A stretch of DNA of 64,000 nucleotides from UBA5072 sp041737175 (lineage in GTDB: Bacteria; Bacteroidota; Bacteroidia; Bacteroidales; UBA10428). Location: contig JBGSSF010000025.1 of assembly GCA_041737175.1 (NCBI GenBank), positions 276,905 to 340,904 on the forward strand, given 5' to 3'. Shown here piece after piece: positions 17,203 through 25,292 of the stretch (the stretch's first letter is position 1; every line of letters starts with the position of its first letter). The position numbers and the translations under genes are program-made. The notes under the pieces were generated by a model. That model did no database searches and had not been told where the DNA came from. It saw only the letters and a list, made by a program, of their open reading frames with translations.

Positions 17203-18375
17203 TCATTTACTGGCTTCCGGCTGTATTTTGGTCAATTCGATGACAGCATCATACGCAGGTTTAGGCTGGTAATTCCGGTCAAAAAGCAGGGGATAAGTCG
17301 TCCGGCCCGGTATTGGCCAGTTGTTCTTCCAGGAATAGCCATCGTGAATTCCCCAGAAGGTCACCCGGCTTACCTTATCGCTGTGCTTCAGGAACAATCC
17401 GAACAGTTCGGCATACCGGCTGGCCAAAACCTGCTGCATGGAATCGGGAAAACTTTCAGGCCATGGATTCAGCTGGCTCTGATAATCCGCCCGCTGTGCA
17501 ATATCGGCGCCAATAACACCTGAAGGTTCGGGAATGACGTTAACATCCAGTTCGGTGATCATGACCTTCAGACCAAGTTGTCCATATGCCTGAAGGCTTG
17601 AATCAATCTCTTGCAGATCGGGTGAGTGCAGGTGCCAATGTCCCTGAATGCCCACTCCGTCAATTTTAATGCCTTTCTGCTGCAGTTCCTGAAGCAGCCT
17701 GACAGCACCCTTCCTCTTTTCTTTGAGTTCTATGTTGTAATCATTGTAATAAAGCTCTGCATCGGGATCTGCTTCGCGGGTGTAATCAAAGGCTTTCTGA
17801 ATATAATCATCACCGATGATTTCATACCACCTGGATTTGCGCAGCTGTCCGTCTTCATCCAATGCTTCATTTACCACATCCCATCCATCCACCTTGCCCT
17901 TATACCGGCCGACAACGGCAAAAATATGATCCTTCATGCGTTGGAGCAGAGCATCGCGGGTCAGAGGCTTTCCCTTTTCATCGGTGAAAACCCAATCGGG
18001 CACCTGGGAGTGCCATATGAGTGTATGCCCGACTATAAACATGCCGTTGCGCTCGCCAAAAGCAATCAGGCTGTCGGGAACCGTGAAATCATATACATCA
18101 GGCTGCGGGTGGATGCGTTCCCACTTCATTTCGTTTTCTGCAGTAATGGAATTAAAATGCTGTACGGTAAAAGCATGTGCCAATGTATCTCTTCCGAGTA
18201 TCTGTGCTTTATTCAGCGCCACACCGATGAGAAACTTGTCTTTGAAGCTGTCTTTTAAGCCTTCAACCGGTTTCAGTGGTTCGGCGGGTTTTTTGCATGA
18301 AATGCCGAGCAGCGCGACTGGCAATGCCAGACAGATGATGAGTTTCATGAAGGACCGATTTGTTAAGGATTTCAT
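17203..18375 (-). CDS. GH10 endo-1,4-beta-xylanase lipoprotein
   Basis: Cuts the xylan backbone internally. Single GH10 (beta/alpha)8 barrel with acid/base Glu170 (GWDVVNEALDE) and nucleophile Glu275 (VMITELDVNV), plus the conserved WHSQ segment (HTLIWHSQVPDW). The N-terminus is a lipoprotein signal with lipobox LGISC (Cys27), so the enzyme is anchored to a membrane, possibly the cell surface. A second start at Met10 would give a more typical signal peptide. No carbohydrate-binding module is attached. It lies between the transporter (36 bases) and GH3 (26 bases) genes, consistent with one operon for glucuronoxylan breakdown. Confidence 0.93.
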   Translation of the reverse strand: MKSLTNRSFMKLIICLALPVALLGISCKKPAEPLKPVEGLKDSFKDKFLIGVALNKAQILGRDTLAHAFTVQHFNSITAENEMKWERIHPQPDVYDFTVPDSLIAFGERNGMFIVGHTLIWHSQVPDWVFTDEKGKPLTRDALLQRMKDHIFAVVGRYKGKVDGWDVVNEALDEDGQLRKSRWYEIIGDDYIQKAFDYTREADPDAELYYNDYNIELKEKRKGAVRLLQELQQKGIKIDGVGIQGHWHLHSPDLQEIDSSLQAYGQLGLKVMITELDVNVIPEPSGVIGADIAQRADYQSQLNPWPESFPDSMQQVLASRYAELFGLFLKHSDKVSRVTFWGIHDGYSWKNNWPIPGRTTYPLLFDRNYQPKPAYDAVIELTKIQPEASK

Positions 18376-18411
18376 TCTGTAAGTTTTTGGTTTATGATAT
18401 TTTCGAGATTC

Positions 18412-19860
18412 TTATTCATAGTTTTTACGTCGTTCTGCCAGTTCATCCTGCATCTGGTATTCTACTTTCCGGTTAATGCCATATATAAACAGGGCAATGA
18501 CACACAGGACCAAAGCTATGACCGGATAAATGCTGACTGTCAGGCGAATTCCACGCAGCGCACCAGCAGATTGGGCAACATTGGAGACGTATCCGTATAG
18601 CGACAGAAGCTGACCGGCGAGGAATCCTCCAAGGGCCAGGCCTACTTTAAGTCCGATGACAACACCGGCAAACACAATACCGGTTGCACGGCGTTTGGTT
18701 TTCCATTCGCCGTAATCAGCCACATCAGCCATCATGGCCCAGGGCAACGGCATGGTCACACCCCAGGAGAAGTTGAAAAGTAATGAAAGGATACAGGTAA
18801 GCAAAATACCGGTGGGAGGAGCAATGACAAATAAGGCTGCAAAAATACCGCTTATGATCAGCCAGGTCCGGAAAGCATCCCTCTTCCCGAACCTGGTTGC
18901 CAGGGGTTTTGAAAGGGCGATACCCAGAAGTGAGGCAATCTGGCTAAAGATGTTTATCACACTGAAAGTATTTCCCGCTATGTCGGCAGAAGCGGCTGTC
19001 ATTCCCATGGATCCCAGGAGCCCGAAAAGCCCCTTGTCAAGGCCCTCGAGGAATGCTCTTTGGCTTTCAACATTCAGGTAATATTTGAAAAAATAAAGCA
19101 GGATACCGTTCCGGATGGCCAGGAAAATAAACATAAACACGAAAACAAAGAACATGATCATCCACTGCCGGTTGGTAAACAGATCGGTGATATCCTGTTT
19201 GAGCGATGTTTTCTGCTGGGGTGCCGGCTTGATCCTTTCTTTGGTGGTGGCAAACGTAATGATAAAGAAGAGAACAGCAATGGCGCTGAATATACCCATG
19301 GTGATCTGGTATCCTTTGGCGCTGTCTCCCTGGCCGAAATGATTGACCATGGGCAGTGCAAAACCCTGGATGGCAAGGGTTGCAAGAACTACAAGAACAA
19401 AGCGGAACGAGGAAAGACTTGTGCGCTGTTCCATATCACCTGTTATCACGCCACTCAGGGCGGAATAGGGGATATTGTTGGCTGAGTACACCGTCATCAG
19501 CAACAGATAGGTAATATAGGCATAAACGAGTTTACCGCTGGTGCCAAAATCGGGAGTTGTGAATGCCAGGTACCCGACAATGCCAAACGGAACCGCGGTC
19601 CAAAGGATCCAGGGCCTGAATTTACCCCAACGGGTTTTGGTCCTGTCGCCGATAGCTCCCATGACGGGATCGGCAACGGCACCCCACAATCTTGCAACAA
19701 GGAACAGGGTGGCTGCAGCACCTGCAGTGAGTCCAAAGGTGTCGGTATAAAAACTAAGTTGCAGCAACATCATGGTTTGAAAGATGAGATTGGCAGCGCC
19801 GTCTCCCAGGCTGAAGCCGATTTTTTCCTTCACGGAGATTTTTTGGGTTTCCGAAAGCAT
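18412..19860 (-). CDS. GPH-family MFS sugar transporter (xyloside/glycoside:cation symporter)
   Basis: Twelve-helix major-facilitator protein of the glycoside-pentoside-hexuronide (GPH) group, 482 residues. Typical features are the N-terminal SLGDGAANLIFQ segment, the loop GAIGDRTKTRWGKFRPWIL after helix 2, and NIPYSALSGVITGDMEQRTSL. Members such as XynP or MelB move oligosaccharides or hexuronides with Na+ or H+. As first gene of the operon with GH10, GH3 and GH115 it probably imports xylo-oligosaccharides or aldouronic acids. No SusC/SusD pair accompanies it. Two candidate LacI-type operators lie between this gene and the divergent regulator. Confidence 0.9.
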   Translation of the reverse strand: MLSETQKISVKEKIGFSLGDGAANLIFQTMMLLQLSFYTDTFGLTAGAAATLFLVARLWGAVADPVMGAIGDRTKTRWGKFRPWILWTAVPFGIVGYLAFTTPDFGTSGKLVYAYITYLLLMTVYSANNIPYSALSGVITGDMEQRTSLSSFRFVLVVLATLAIQGFALPMVNHFGQGDSAKGYQITMGIFSAIAVLFFIITFATTKERIKPAPQQKTSLKQDITDLFTNRQWMIMFFVFVFMFIFLAIRNGILLYFFKYYLNVESQRAFLEGLDKGLFGLLGSMGMTAASADIAGNTFSVINIFSQIASLLGIALSKPLATRFGKRDAFRTWLIISGIFAALFVIAPPTGILLTCILSLLFNFSWGVTMPLPWAMMADVADYGEWKTKRRATGIVFAGVVIGLKVGLALGGFLAGQLLSLYGYVSNVAQSAGALRGIRLTVSIYPVIALVLCVIALFIYGINRKVEYQMQDELAERRKNYE

Positions 19861-19897
19861 GTTTATGGTTATTTTAAAGTTAATGATGGGATTGAAT

Positions 19898-19909
19898 ACA
19901 ATCGATTGC
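19898..19909. promoter_or_regulatory. Candidate LacI-family operator 1 (CAATCGATTG core)
   Basis: Perfect 10-base palindrome CAATCGATTG (19899-19908), about 40 bases upstream of the transporter start, in the divergent intergenic region with the LacI gene. Its centre and arms match the pattern GCAAnCGnTTGC typical of many LacI-family operators. A second, similar site lies at 20066. Confidence 0.5.
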
Positions 19910-20065
19910 AGTTGTGTTTTTTCTTTGTTTTATTGTTGTTTATATTATATTTTAAAACCAAATGATTCAGGCTGACACCGGCTATATGTTTGCAACTTAA
20001 AAATAAAAGCTTATTATAGACATTGTTGTTAAAAATAGCCCCATAAAAATAGGAAAAAAATTAAT

Positions 20066-20077
20066 GCAACCGATTGC
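20066..20077. promoter_or_regulatory. Candidate LacI-family operator 2 (GCAACCGATTGC)
   Basis: GCAACCGATTGC is a near-palindrome (one mismatched pair) sharing the core of operator 1, about 70 bases before the LacI start and upstream of a weak -7-like box (TACTTTG, 20121-20127). It suggests autoregulation and looping with operator 1, 168 bases away. Confidence 0.5.
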
Positions 20078-20144
20078 TAAAAAGTGCCATAGTATTTTCA
20101 TGATATCCTTTTTTTATGTTTACTTTGTAATAAGCCAAATCAAT

Positions 20145-21167
20145 ATGACAACCAACCGGGACGTAACCATTTACGACATAGCTAAGGTATTAAATATTTC
20201 AGCATCAACCGTTAGCAGAGGATTAAAGGATCACCCCCATGTCAGGAAGGAGATCAAGAAAAAGATCCTGATGACTGCCCGAAAAATGGGTTACCAGCAA
20301 AATAAATTTGCCAGCAACCTGAGGCAAAAGCGGACTTCTACCATTGGCGTCGTTGTTCCGCGTCTCGACAGTTATTTTATGTCGACTGTGATTTCCGGAA
20401 TGGAAAAGATTTTCATTGAATCGGCTTACCACTTGATTATCAGTCAATCACAAGAGTCCGTTAAAAAAGAATCCGCCAGTATTGCCACCCTGTTCAACTC
20501 TCGGGTAGATGGTCTCCTGGTTTCACTTTCCTACGAAACGCAGAATCTCGATCACTTCGGAATACTTTTTAACAAAGGAATCCCGATTGTTTTCTTTGAT
20601 CGGGTTTGCGATCATCCTAAATGCAAAAGCATAGTCATCAATAATTATAAGGCCGGATACGAGGCAACCTCTCATTTGATCAGCCAGGGCTGCAAAAACA
20701 TCATTCACCTGGGAGGAAGTCTTATCCGGAATGTATATTCCGAGCGGTTCAAAGGATATCAGCGGGCGCTGCAAGATCATGGCCTTCAGTTCAATGATAA
20801 GATGCTGATGATCTCTGATCTCAGCCATAATTCCGGTATTGAGGCAGCCAAAGCCGTTTTGCAGCAAAAACCGATGCCGGATGGCATATTTGCAGCGAAC
20901 GATATCTCGGCAGTATCTGTGATTTGTGAATTAAAGCAGGCAGGCATCCGCATCCCCGACGATATTTGCATTGCCGGCTTTAATGATGATCCGATTTCCC
21001 GGGTAGTGGAACCCAATCTTACCACGGTTCATTATCCGGGCCGGGAGATGGGTGAAATTGCAGCAGCCACCATGATCAGTATCCTCAAAGGTGAACAGTC
21101 GGAATTGCTCAACAGCATTGTGATCAGTCATTCCCTGATTATCAGGCAGTCGTCACTTCGAAAATAA
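20145..21167 (+). CDS. LacI family transcriptional regulator
   Basis: N-terminal LacI-type helix-turn-helix (VTIYDIAKVLNISASTVSRGL) with hinge helix, then a periplasmic-binding-protein-like ligand domain (IGVVVPRLDSYFMSTVISGME...). Full length is about 340 residues. I start at the ATG at 20145 (MTTNRDVTIYD), the normal position for the family. An upstream in-frame ATG at 20064 overlaps a putative operator and would add an unrelated hydrophobic stretch. Divergent from the glucuronoxylan operon, it is the likely local regulator, with a xylan-derived sugar or aldouronate as inferred effector. It is convergent with the UroD-like gene, 32 bases apart. Confidence 0.9.
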   Translation: MTTNRDVTIYDIAKVLNISASTVSRGLKDHPHVRKEIKKKILMTARKMGYQQNKFASNLRQKRTSTIGVVVPRLDSYFMSTVISGMEKIFIESAYHLIISQSQESVKKESASIATLFNSRVDGLLVSLSYETQNLDHFGILFNKGIPIVFFDRVCDHPKCKSIVINNYKAGYEATSHLISQGCKNIIHLGGSLIRNVYSERFKGYQRALQDHGLQFNDKMLMISDLSHNSGIEAAKAVLQQKPMPDGIFAANDISAVSVICELKQAGIRIPDDICIAGFNDDPISRVVEPNLTTVHYPGREMGEIAAATMISILKGEQSELLNSIVISHSLIIRQSSLRK

Positions 21168-21199
21168 CTGTACATTTACCACGATATACCCGCGCCTGA

Positions 21200-22225
21200 T
21201 CAGCCTTTGGCAGCACTGATGAAAGCATGAATGTTCTTTGACGAAACGGCCGGAGGCATTCCTCCTCCACAGGAAACCACCAGGCGTGTATGATCGGGTG
21301 TATCAGCCAGAAGGTCCTGCACAGTTTTTTTTATGATATCGGGCGTTCCGGCTGACAGCACATCACGGGGAGGGATGTTGCCGAGGATGGTCAACTTGCC
21401 TTCCGTAACCTGAATAAGTTCTTTAACAGTCATGTGGGTTCCCGGATTGAATAAATTGATACCCAGTTCGGGATAGTATTTAACGGATTCGGTGCAGTCA
21501 GCATCGTTGTGGAACAATTTAACGCTCACGTTTACATCGTATAGTTCTTTGAGATAAGGATAGCCAAATTCCATGAATTCCTGTTCACCTATAAAACCTA
21601 CGATATCGTCCAGCATCATGATGCCATCGATTGTCGGAATGGTCTCCATCTGCAGTTTGTGCCAAGATTTCAGAAAATCGGTGATAAGCCTCAACAGCAC
21701 ATGAACAGTCTCAGGTTCCATCATCATGGTGGTCAGCAGTTCGGTGGTTCCCATGAGAAAAGAAGCCACATTCAGCGGACCGCGTGATACGGAAAAGCGT
21801 ATCTTGTGACCGGCTTTTTCGATGGCCGGCCGGGTGATGACAAGCCGGTTCAGGGTGAAGGGAAGAAGGCCGTCGGTTTCAGGATTCGGAAGTTTCAGAC
21901 TTCGAATATTATCCGGAGCGTGAATGACTTTTTCCGCAAAGGGAAAATCATTCTTCCAGAAGATGCATTTGGATCCGAAAGCCGAAGGTTCGGTGCACAT
22001 GCCGTACTCGCTCCAGAAACCGGGAAGGAACATGACATCGGGAAAAGTCTCAATGGCGCTCAGATTGGATTTCAACCAGAGCTCATCATTGGAAAAGTAC
22101 TCCAGTATATTGATCCCGTACCAGTTTGGAAGCCATGGGCTGTCAATAATAAAACCAACAGGCAGCGGTTGCCTTTTTGCACCGTTTACTATAGCAACGA
22201 GGTCTGTCCATTGTTTGTCTGTCAT
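21200..22225 (-). CDS. Uroporphyrinogen decarboxylase family protein (MtaA/CmuA-like methyltransferase)
   Basis: 341-residue UroD-fold TIM barrel. UroD-family methyltransferases (MtaA, MtbA, CmuA) move methyl groups between a corrinoid protein and an acceptor using zinc. MtaA uses a His-x-Cys pair and a later Cys. Here His239-Asn-Asp241 (KLFHNDADCTE) replaces His-x-Cys, while the distal Cys319 (VVSCGGGMPP) is kept, so metal binding would have to be altered. It lacks the arginine-rich N-terminus of true haem-pathway HemE. It is divergent from the corrinoid operon with a palindrome between them, so a linked role (second methyl acceptor or donor enzyme) is likely but unproven. Confidence 0.8.
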   Translation of the reverse strand: MTDKQWTDLVAIVNGAKRQPLPVGFIIDSPWLPNWYGINILEYFSNDELWLKSNLSAIETFPDVMFLPGFWSEYGMCTEPSAFGSKCIFWKNDFPFAEKVIHAPDNIRSLKLPNPETDGLLPFTLNRLVITRPAIEKAGHKIRFSVSRGPLNVASFLMGTTELLTTMMMEPETVHVLLRLITDFLKSWHKLQMETIPTIDGIMMLDDIVGFIGEQEFMEFGYPYLKELYDVNVSVKLFHNDADCTESVKYYPELGINLFNPGTHMTVKELIQVTEGKLTILGNIPPRDVLSAGTPDIIKKTVQDLLADTPDHTRLVVSCGGGMPPAVSSKNIHAFISAAKG

Positions 22226-22273
22226 AACAGAATTGTAGTTTGAAACAATAAATATAAAATAAAGTAAATATAA

Positions 22274-22291
22274 ATATGCGTATCTGCATAT
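22274..22291. promoter_or_regulatory. Candidate operator: inverted repeat ATATGC-N6-GCATAT
   Basis: Perfect six-base arms around a six-base spacer, in the 116-base region between the divergently transcribed UroD-like gene and the corrinoid operon. Size and symmetry suit a dimeric regulator controlling both directions. No regulator is encoded inside the cluster, and no cobalamin riboswitch was recognised. Confidence 0.4.
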
Positions 22292-22341
22292 GATTTAATG
22301 TCATAGTTATAAAATGATAATAACAGAAATAAATCCGGACT

Positions 22342-23226
22342 ATGAACAGGATTGCTGAAAAGATCAGGAACGGGAAGGTGCTGGTTTCGGATGGAGCCTG
22401 GGGCACTTTTTTGCAGCAAAAAGGACTCGGTCCGGGAGAATGCCCGGAAATCTGGAATCTAAACCGGGCCGAAGATGTGCTGGCCATTGCAAATAGTTAT
22501 ATTGAAGCCGGCGCGGACATGATTGAGACCAACAGCTTTGGTGGAAATTACTTTAAGTTGTCGTCCTACAACCTGCAGGGAAAAGTCATTGAAATCAACC
22601 GGGCTGCGGCTCAGATATCCAGAAAAGCAGCCGGTGCAGATCATCATGTGCTTGGATCCATAGGCCCTACAGGGAAACTGATCATGATGGGTGATGTTAC
22701 TTATGAAGAGCTTTATGAAGCTTTCACCGTGCAGGCAGTAGCCCTGATGAACGGAGGAGCCGATGCGCTTATTGTTGAAACCATGTCAGATCTGGAAGAA
22801 GCCAAAGCGGCTGTCCATGCCTGTCTTGATCATACAACATGCGAGGTAATCTGTACCATGACTTTCGAAAAATCCGGGGAAGATTCCTACCACACCATGA
22901 TGGGCGTGACACCGGCATTGATGACAGAAGAGATTACCGGCGCAGGCGCGCAGATTATCGGCGCCAATTGCGGTAACGGCATTCGGGATATGATTGGCAT
23001 TGTGAAAGAGATCCGCAGGGTGAATAGTACCATCCCGGTATTGATTCACGCCAATGCCGGCATGCCCGTTTATAAGGCAGGGAAAACAATATTTCCCGAG
23101 AGCCCGGAGCAAATGGCTGAGTTTATCACTTCCCTGGCGGATGCGGGCGCCAATGTCATCGGAGGGTGCTGCGGAACCACGCCTGAGCATATCCGAAGGA
23201 TAGCTGAGATCATTAGAAACCAATAA
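22342..23226 (+). CDS. Homocysteine S-methyltransferase domain protein (stand-alone MetH Hcy module)
   Basis: Corresponds to the first module of cobalamin-dependent methionine synthase. It activates homocysteine on zinc and accepts a methyl group from methylcobalamin. The three zinc cysteines are present: Cys210 (GANCGNGIRDM) and Cys276-Cys277 (VIGGCCGTTPEHI). At 294 residues it is the homocysteine module alone, without the folate-binding, B12 and reactivation modules of full MetH. Those functions (except folate) are supplied by the next three genes. Inference: it makes methionine using methyl groups carried by the neighbouring corrinoid protein. A gap of about ten to twenty bases separates it from the next gene. 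Confidence 0.9.
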   Translation: MNRIAEKIRNGKVLVSDGAWGTFLQQKGLGPGECPEIWNLNRAEDVLAIANSYIEAGADMIETNSFGGNYFKLSSYNLQGKVIEINRAAAQISRKAAGADHHVLGSIGPTGKLIMMGDVTYEELYEAFTVQAVALMNGGADALIVETMSDLEEAKAAVHACLDHTTCEVICTMTFEKSGEDSYHTMMGVTPALMTEEITGAGAQIIGANCGNGIRDMIGIVKEIRRVNSTIPVLIHANAGMPVYKAGKTIFPESPEQMAEFITSLADAGANVIGGCCGTTPEHIRRIAEIIRNQ

Positions 23227-23248
23227 GATAAAACCATTGAACACGCTT

Positions 23249-23929
23249 ATGAATAATGATGACTTGTTGACCAGAATCCTTACATGCGTTGAGCTGGGCA
23301 AAGTAAACAGGATCACTCCTTTTCCGCCCGATATGAAGGGCATGGATGGCGCGGATGAACTCACCCGGATGGCGCTGGAGAGAGGTTTCAAACCGTCGGA
23401 AATCCTTAACGATGCGCTGATTAAAGCTATGGATAAGGTGGGACAGAAATTTGCGGACAAAAAAATATTCGTTCCCCAGATGCTCATTTCAGCCAGGGCC
23501 ATGAATGCATCCATGGTTCACCTCAAACCCTATTTCCAGTCGGGGGAAGTCAAAAGAAAGGGGAAACTGATCATCGGCACGGTTGCCGGGGATCTGCATG
23601 ATATCGGGAAAAACCTGGTTGCCATGATTGTTGAAGGTGCCGGATGGGAAGTGATTGACCTGGGAGTGGATGTAAGTGCACAGAAATATATCCAGACCAT
23701 ACAGGAGCATGGAGATGCCGTGTTAGGCCTTTCTGCTTTACTCACAACTACGATGCACAATATGAGGACCATTGTCGGGGATATTAAAAGCAAGTTTCCG
23801 GCCGTCACATTGATGATTGGCGGTGCGCCTGTAACTGAACAGTTCAGGGTGGAAATCGGTGCTGATGGCTATGCCTCTGATCCACAGGGAGCGGTTGCTT
23901 ATCTGAATTCTCTGACACATGAAGTATAA
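23249..23929 (+). CDS. Corrinoid (B12-binding) protein, MtaC/MtbC type
   Basis: Methyl carrier. N-terminal four-helix cap domain (about 1-95) followed by a Rossmann B12-binding domain with the histidine motif DxHxxG (GDLHDIGKNLV, His117), the SxL segment (GLSALLTTTM) and the C-terminal GG (MIGGAPVT). This is the arrangement of MtaC, MttC, and MetH's B12 module. I start at ATG 23249. An in-frame TTG at 23237 would add four residues. The coding region overlaps the MtaB-like gene by 11 bases. Inference: cobalt(I) receives a methyl group from the MtaB homologue and gives it to homocysteine on the upstream enzyme, or to the UroD-like protein. Confidence 0.92.
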   Translation: MNNDDLLTRILTCVELGKVNRITPFPPDMKGMDGADELTRMALERGFKPSEILNDALIKAMDKVGQKFADKKIFVPQMLISARAMNASMVHLKPYFQSGEVKRKGKLIIGTVAGDLHDIGKNLVAMIVEGAGWEVIDLGVDVSAQKYIQTIQEHGDAVLGLSALLTTTMHNMRTIVGDIKSKFPAVTLMIGGAPVTEQFRVEIGADGYASDPQGAVAYLNSLTHEV

Positions 23930-25292
23930 ATCACTTACCATTTCTGATCCGGAGAAACTCATTTTCGGTGACGCACCTTTGCCTGTTAAAACCAAACGGG
24001 GTCTGATCATTGGCGGAGGCCGGGTATATCCCGAAATCAACTTTACACTTCCTCCCATGGAAGTGTCACTGAAAACATTGCCTGATGTACGGAAGCATTA
24101 TACCGAAATCACCGAAGGAATACTTGAAAGGGCCATTGAGCTCAACAGCAGAGGACTGGTGCTGGAATTGGAAACCCTTATCGAAATGACCAGAACTCCT
24201 GCCATTGGTGTCGAGGTGGTTATGGTTATGAACGAGATCTGTGAAAAATACCATCAGAAATACAACTTACCGGTTGAGATCAGGCTTACACCCAATGACC
24301 TCAGGGAATTCGACAGGCCTCCCAGATCGCGCACTTCCTCATACCTCGATTCCATGCTGGAATTGTTCGAACAAGGCGCGAAAGCAGGGGGTAATCTTCT
24401 TTCGATTGAAAGCACCGGCGGAAAAGAAATATCAGACAGTGCACTGATGATGTGCGATATGAAAAGATTCATTTTTTCCCAGGCTGTTCTCGGTGTGAGG
24501 GACATGGAATTCCTGTGGTCCAAGATAGTGGACATTGCCAGGAAGAAAGGGGTCATTGCGGGCGGCGACACAGCTTGCGGTTTCGGGAATACGGCCATGA
24601 TTCTGGCAGACCGGCATTACATCCCGAAGATAGTTGCCGCTGTTGCCCGGGTGGCAACCGTACCACGTACACTGGTGGCTGTTGAGCAGGGTGCAACCGG
24701 ACCCGATAAGGATTGTGCCTATGAAGGGATCTTTATCAAGGCAATAACAGGCATACCCATTTCCATGGAAGGTAAAACATCAGCCTGCGCTCATCTGAGT
24801 CCTTTAGGCAATGTGGCGGCCGCTGCTGCCGATCTGTGGAGCAATGAATCGGTTCAGAATATCAGGCTTCTCTCCGGCATGGCGCCTGTTGCTTATTATG
24901 AGCAGCTCGAATACGATGTGCGTTTGCTGAATGAAGCCAAAAGTTGCGGAGAAATGGAATCTTTGCTACTGCAAAAGCTGCTGGTGAATTCAGATATAGG
25001 TTTTGATCCGCAGGCCCTGGTTCTTGCGCCCAAAAATGTGATCAGGATAGCAGGTCAGATCATCAGGGGGAAGAATTCAATTGATTCAACGGTTTCAGGC
25101 TGCAAAGAGGCAATCAAAATCATCCGGGAAGCTATTGACAGCGGACAACTGCTTACCGATGAAAAGGAACTGGTATGGATGGATATGCTTGAGTCAGATA
25201 TCAACAGTGTTCCCACCGGGGAGAGTGAATTTGTTGAAATGATGCTCCCTGAACTTGGGGATACTTTTATACCTTCGGAATATGGTTTGTAG
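23919..25292 (+). CDS. MtaB-type methanol:corrinoid methyltransferase homologue
   Basis: Full-length (457 residues) homologue of MtaB, the zinc TIM-barrel subunit that moves the methyl group of methanol to the corrinoid protein MtaC in methanogens and acetogens. Ligands known from the Methanosarcina barkeri enzyme (Glu164, Cys220, Cys269) have counterparts here: Glu164 (SIESTGGKE), Cys220 (AGGDTACGFGNTAM) and Cys266 (GPDKDCAYEG), and the ITGIPISMEGKTSACAH segment is typical. It is not the tRNA enzyme also called MtaB. The operon position between a corrinoid protein and a reactivase supports the assignment. The substrate could be methanol or another O-methyl compound. Members in Bacteroidota are, as far as I know, not characterised. 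Confidence 0.88.
   Translation: MKYKSLTISDPEKLIFGDAPLPVKTKRGLIIGGGRVYPEINFTLPPMEVSLKTLPDVRKHYTEITEGILERAIELNSRGLVLELETLIEMTRTPAIGVEVVMVMNEICEKYHQKYNLPVEIRLTPNDLREFDRPPRSRTSSYLDSMLELFEQGAKAGGNLLSIESTGGKEISDSALMMCDMKRFIFSQAVLGVRDMEFLWSKIVDIARKKGVIAGGDTACGFGNTAMILADRHYIPKIVAAVARVATVPRTLVAVEQGATGPDKDCAYEGIFIKAITGIPISMEGKTSACAHLSPLGNVAAAAADLWSNESVQNIRLLSGMAPVAYYEQLEYDVRLLNEAKSCGEMESLLLQKLLVNSDIGFDPQALVLAPKNVIRIAGQIIRGKNSIDSTVSGCKEAIKIIREAIDSGQLLTDEKELVWMDMLESDINSVPTGESEFVEMMLPELGDTFIPSEYGL

Noticed and set aside
10036..19860. Calling the xylan genes a classic PUL with SusC/SusD
   Set aside because: No SusC- or SusD-like gene is present; import relies on a GPH-type transporter.
22226..22341. Cobalamin riboswitch ahead of the corrinoid operon
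   Set aside because: The region is only 116 bases and AT-rich and lacks the conserved B12-box sequence; only a short dyad is present.
22786..23514. 242-codon minus-strand frame across the homocysteine and corrinoid genes
   Set aside because: It overlaps two well-conserved enzymes with intact active sites and shows no protein family features.
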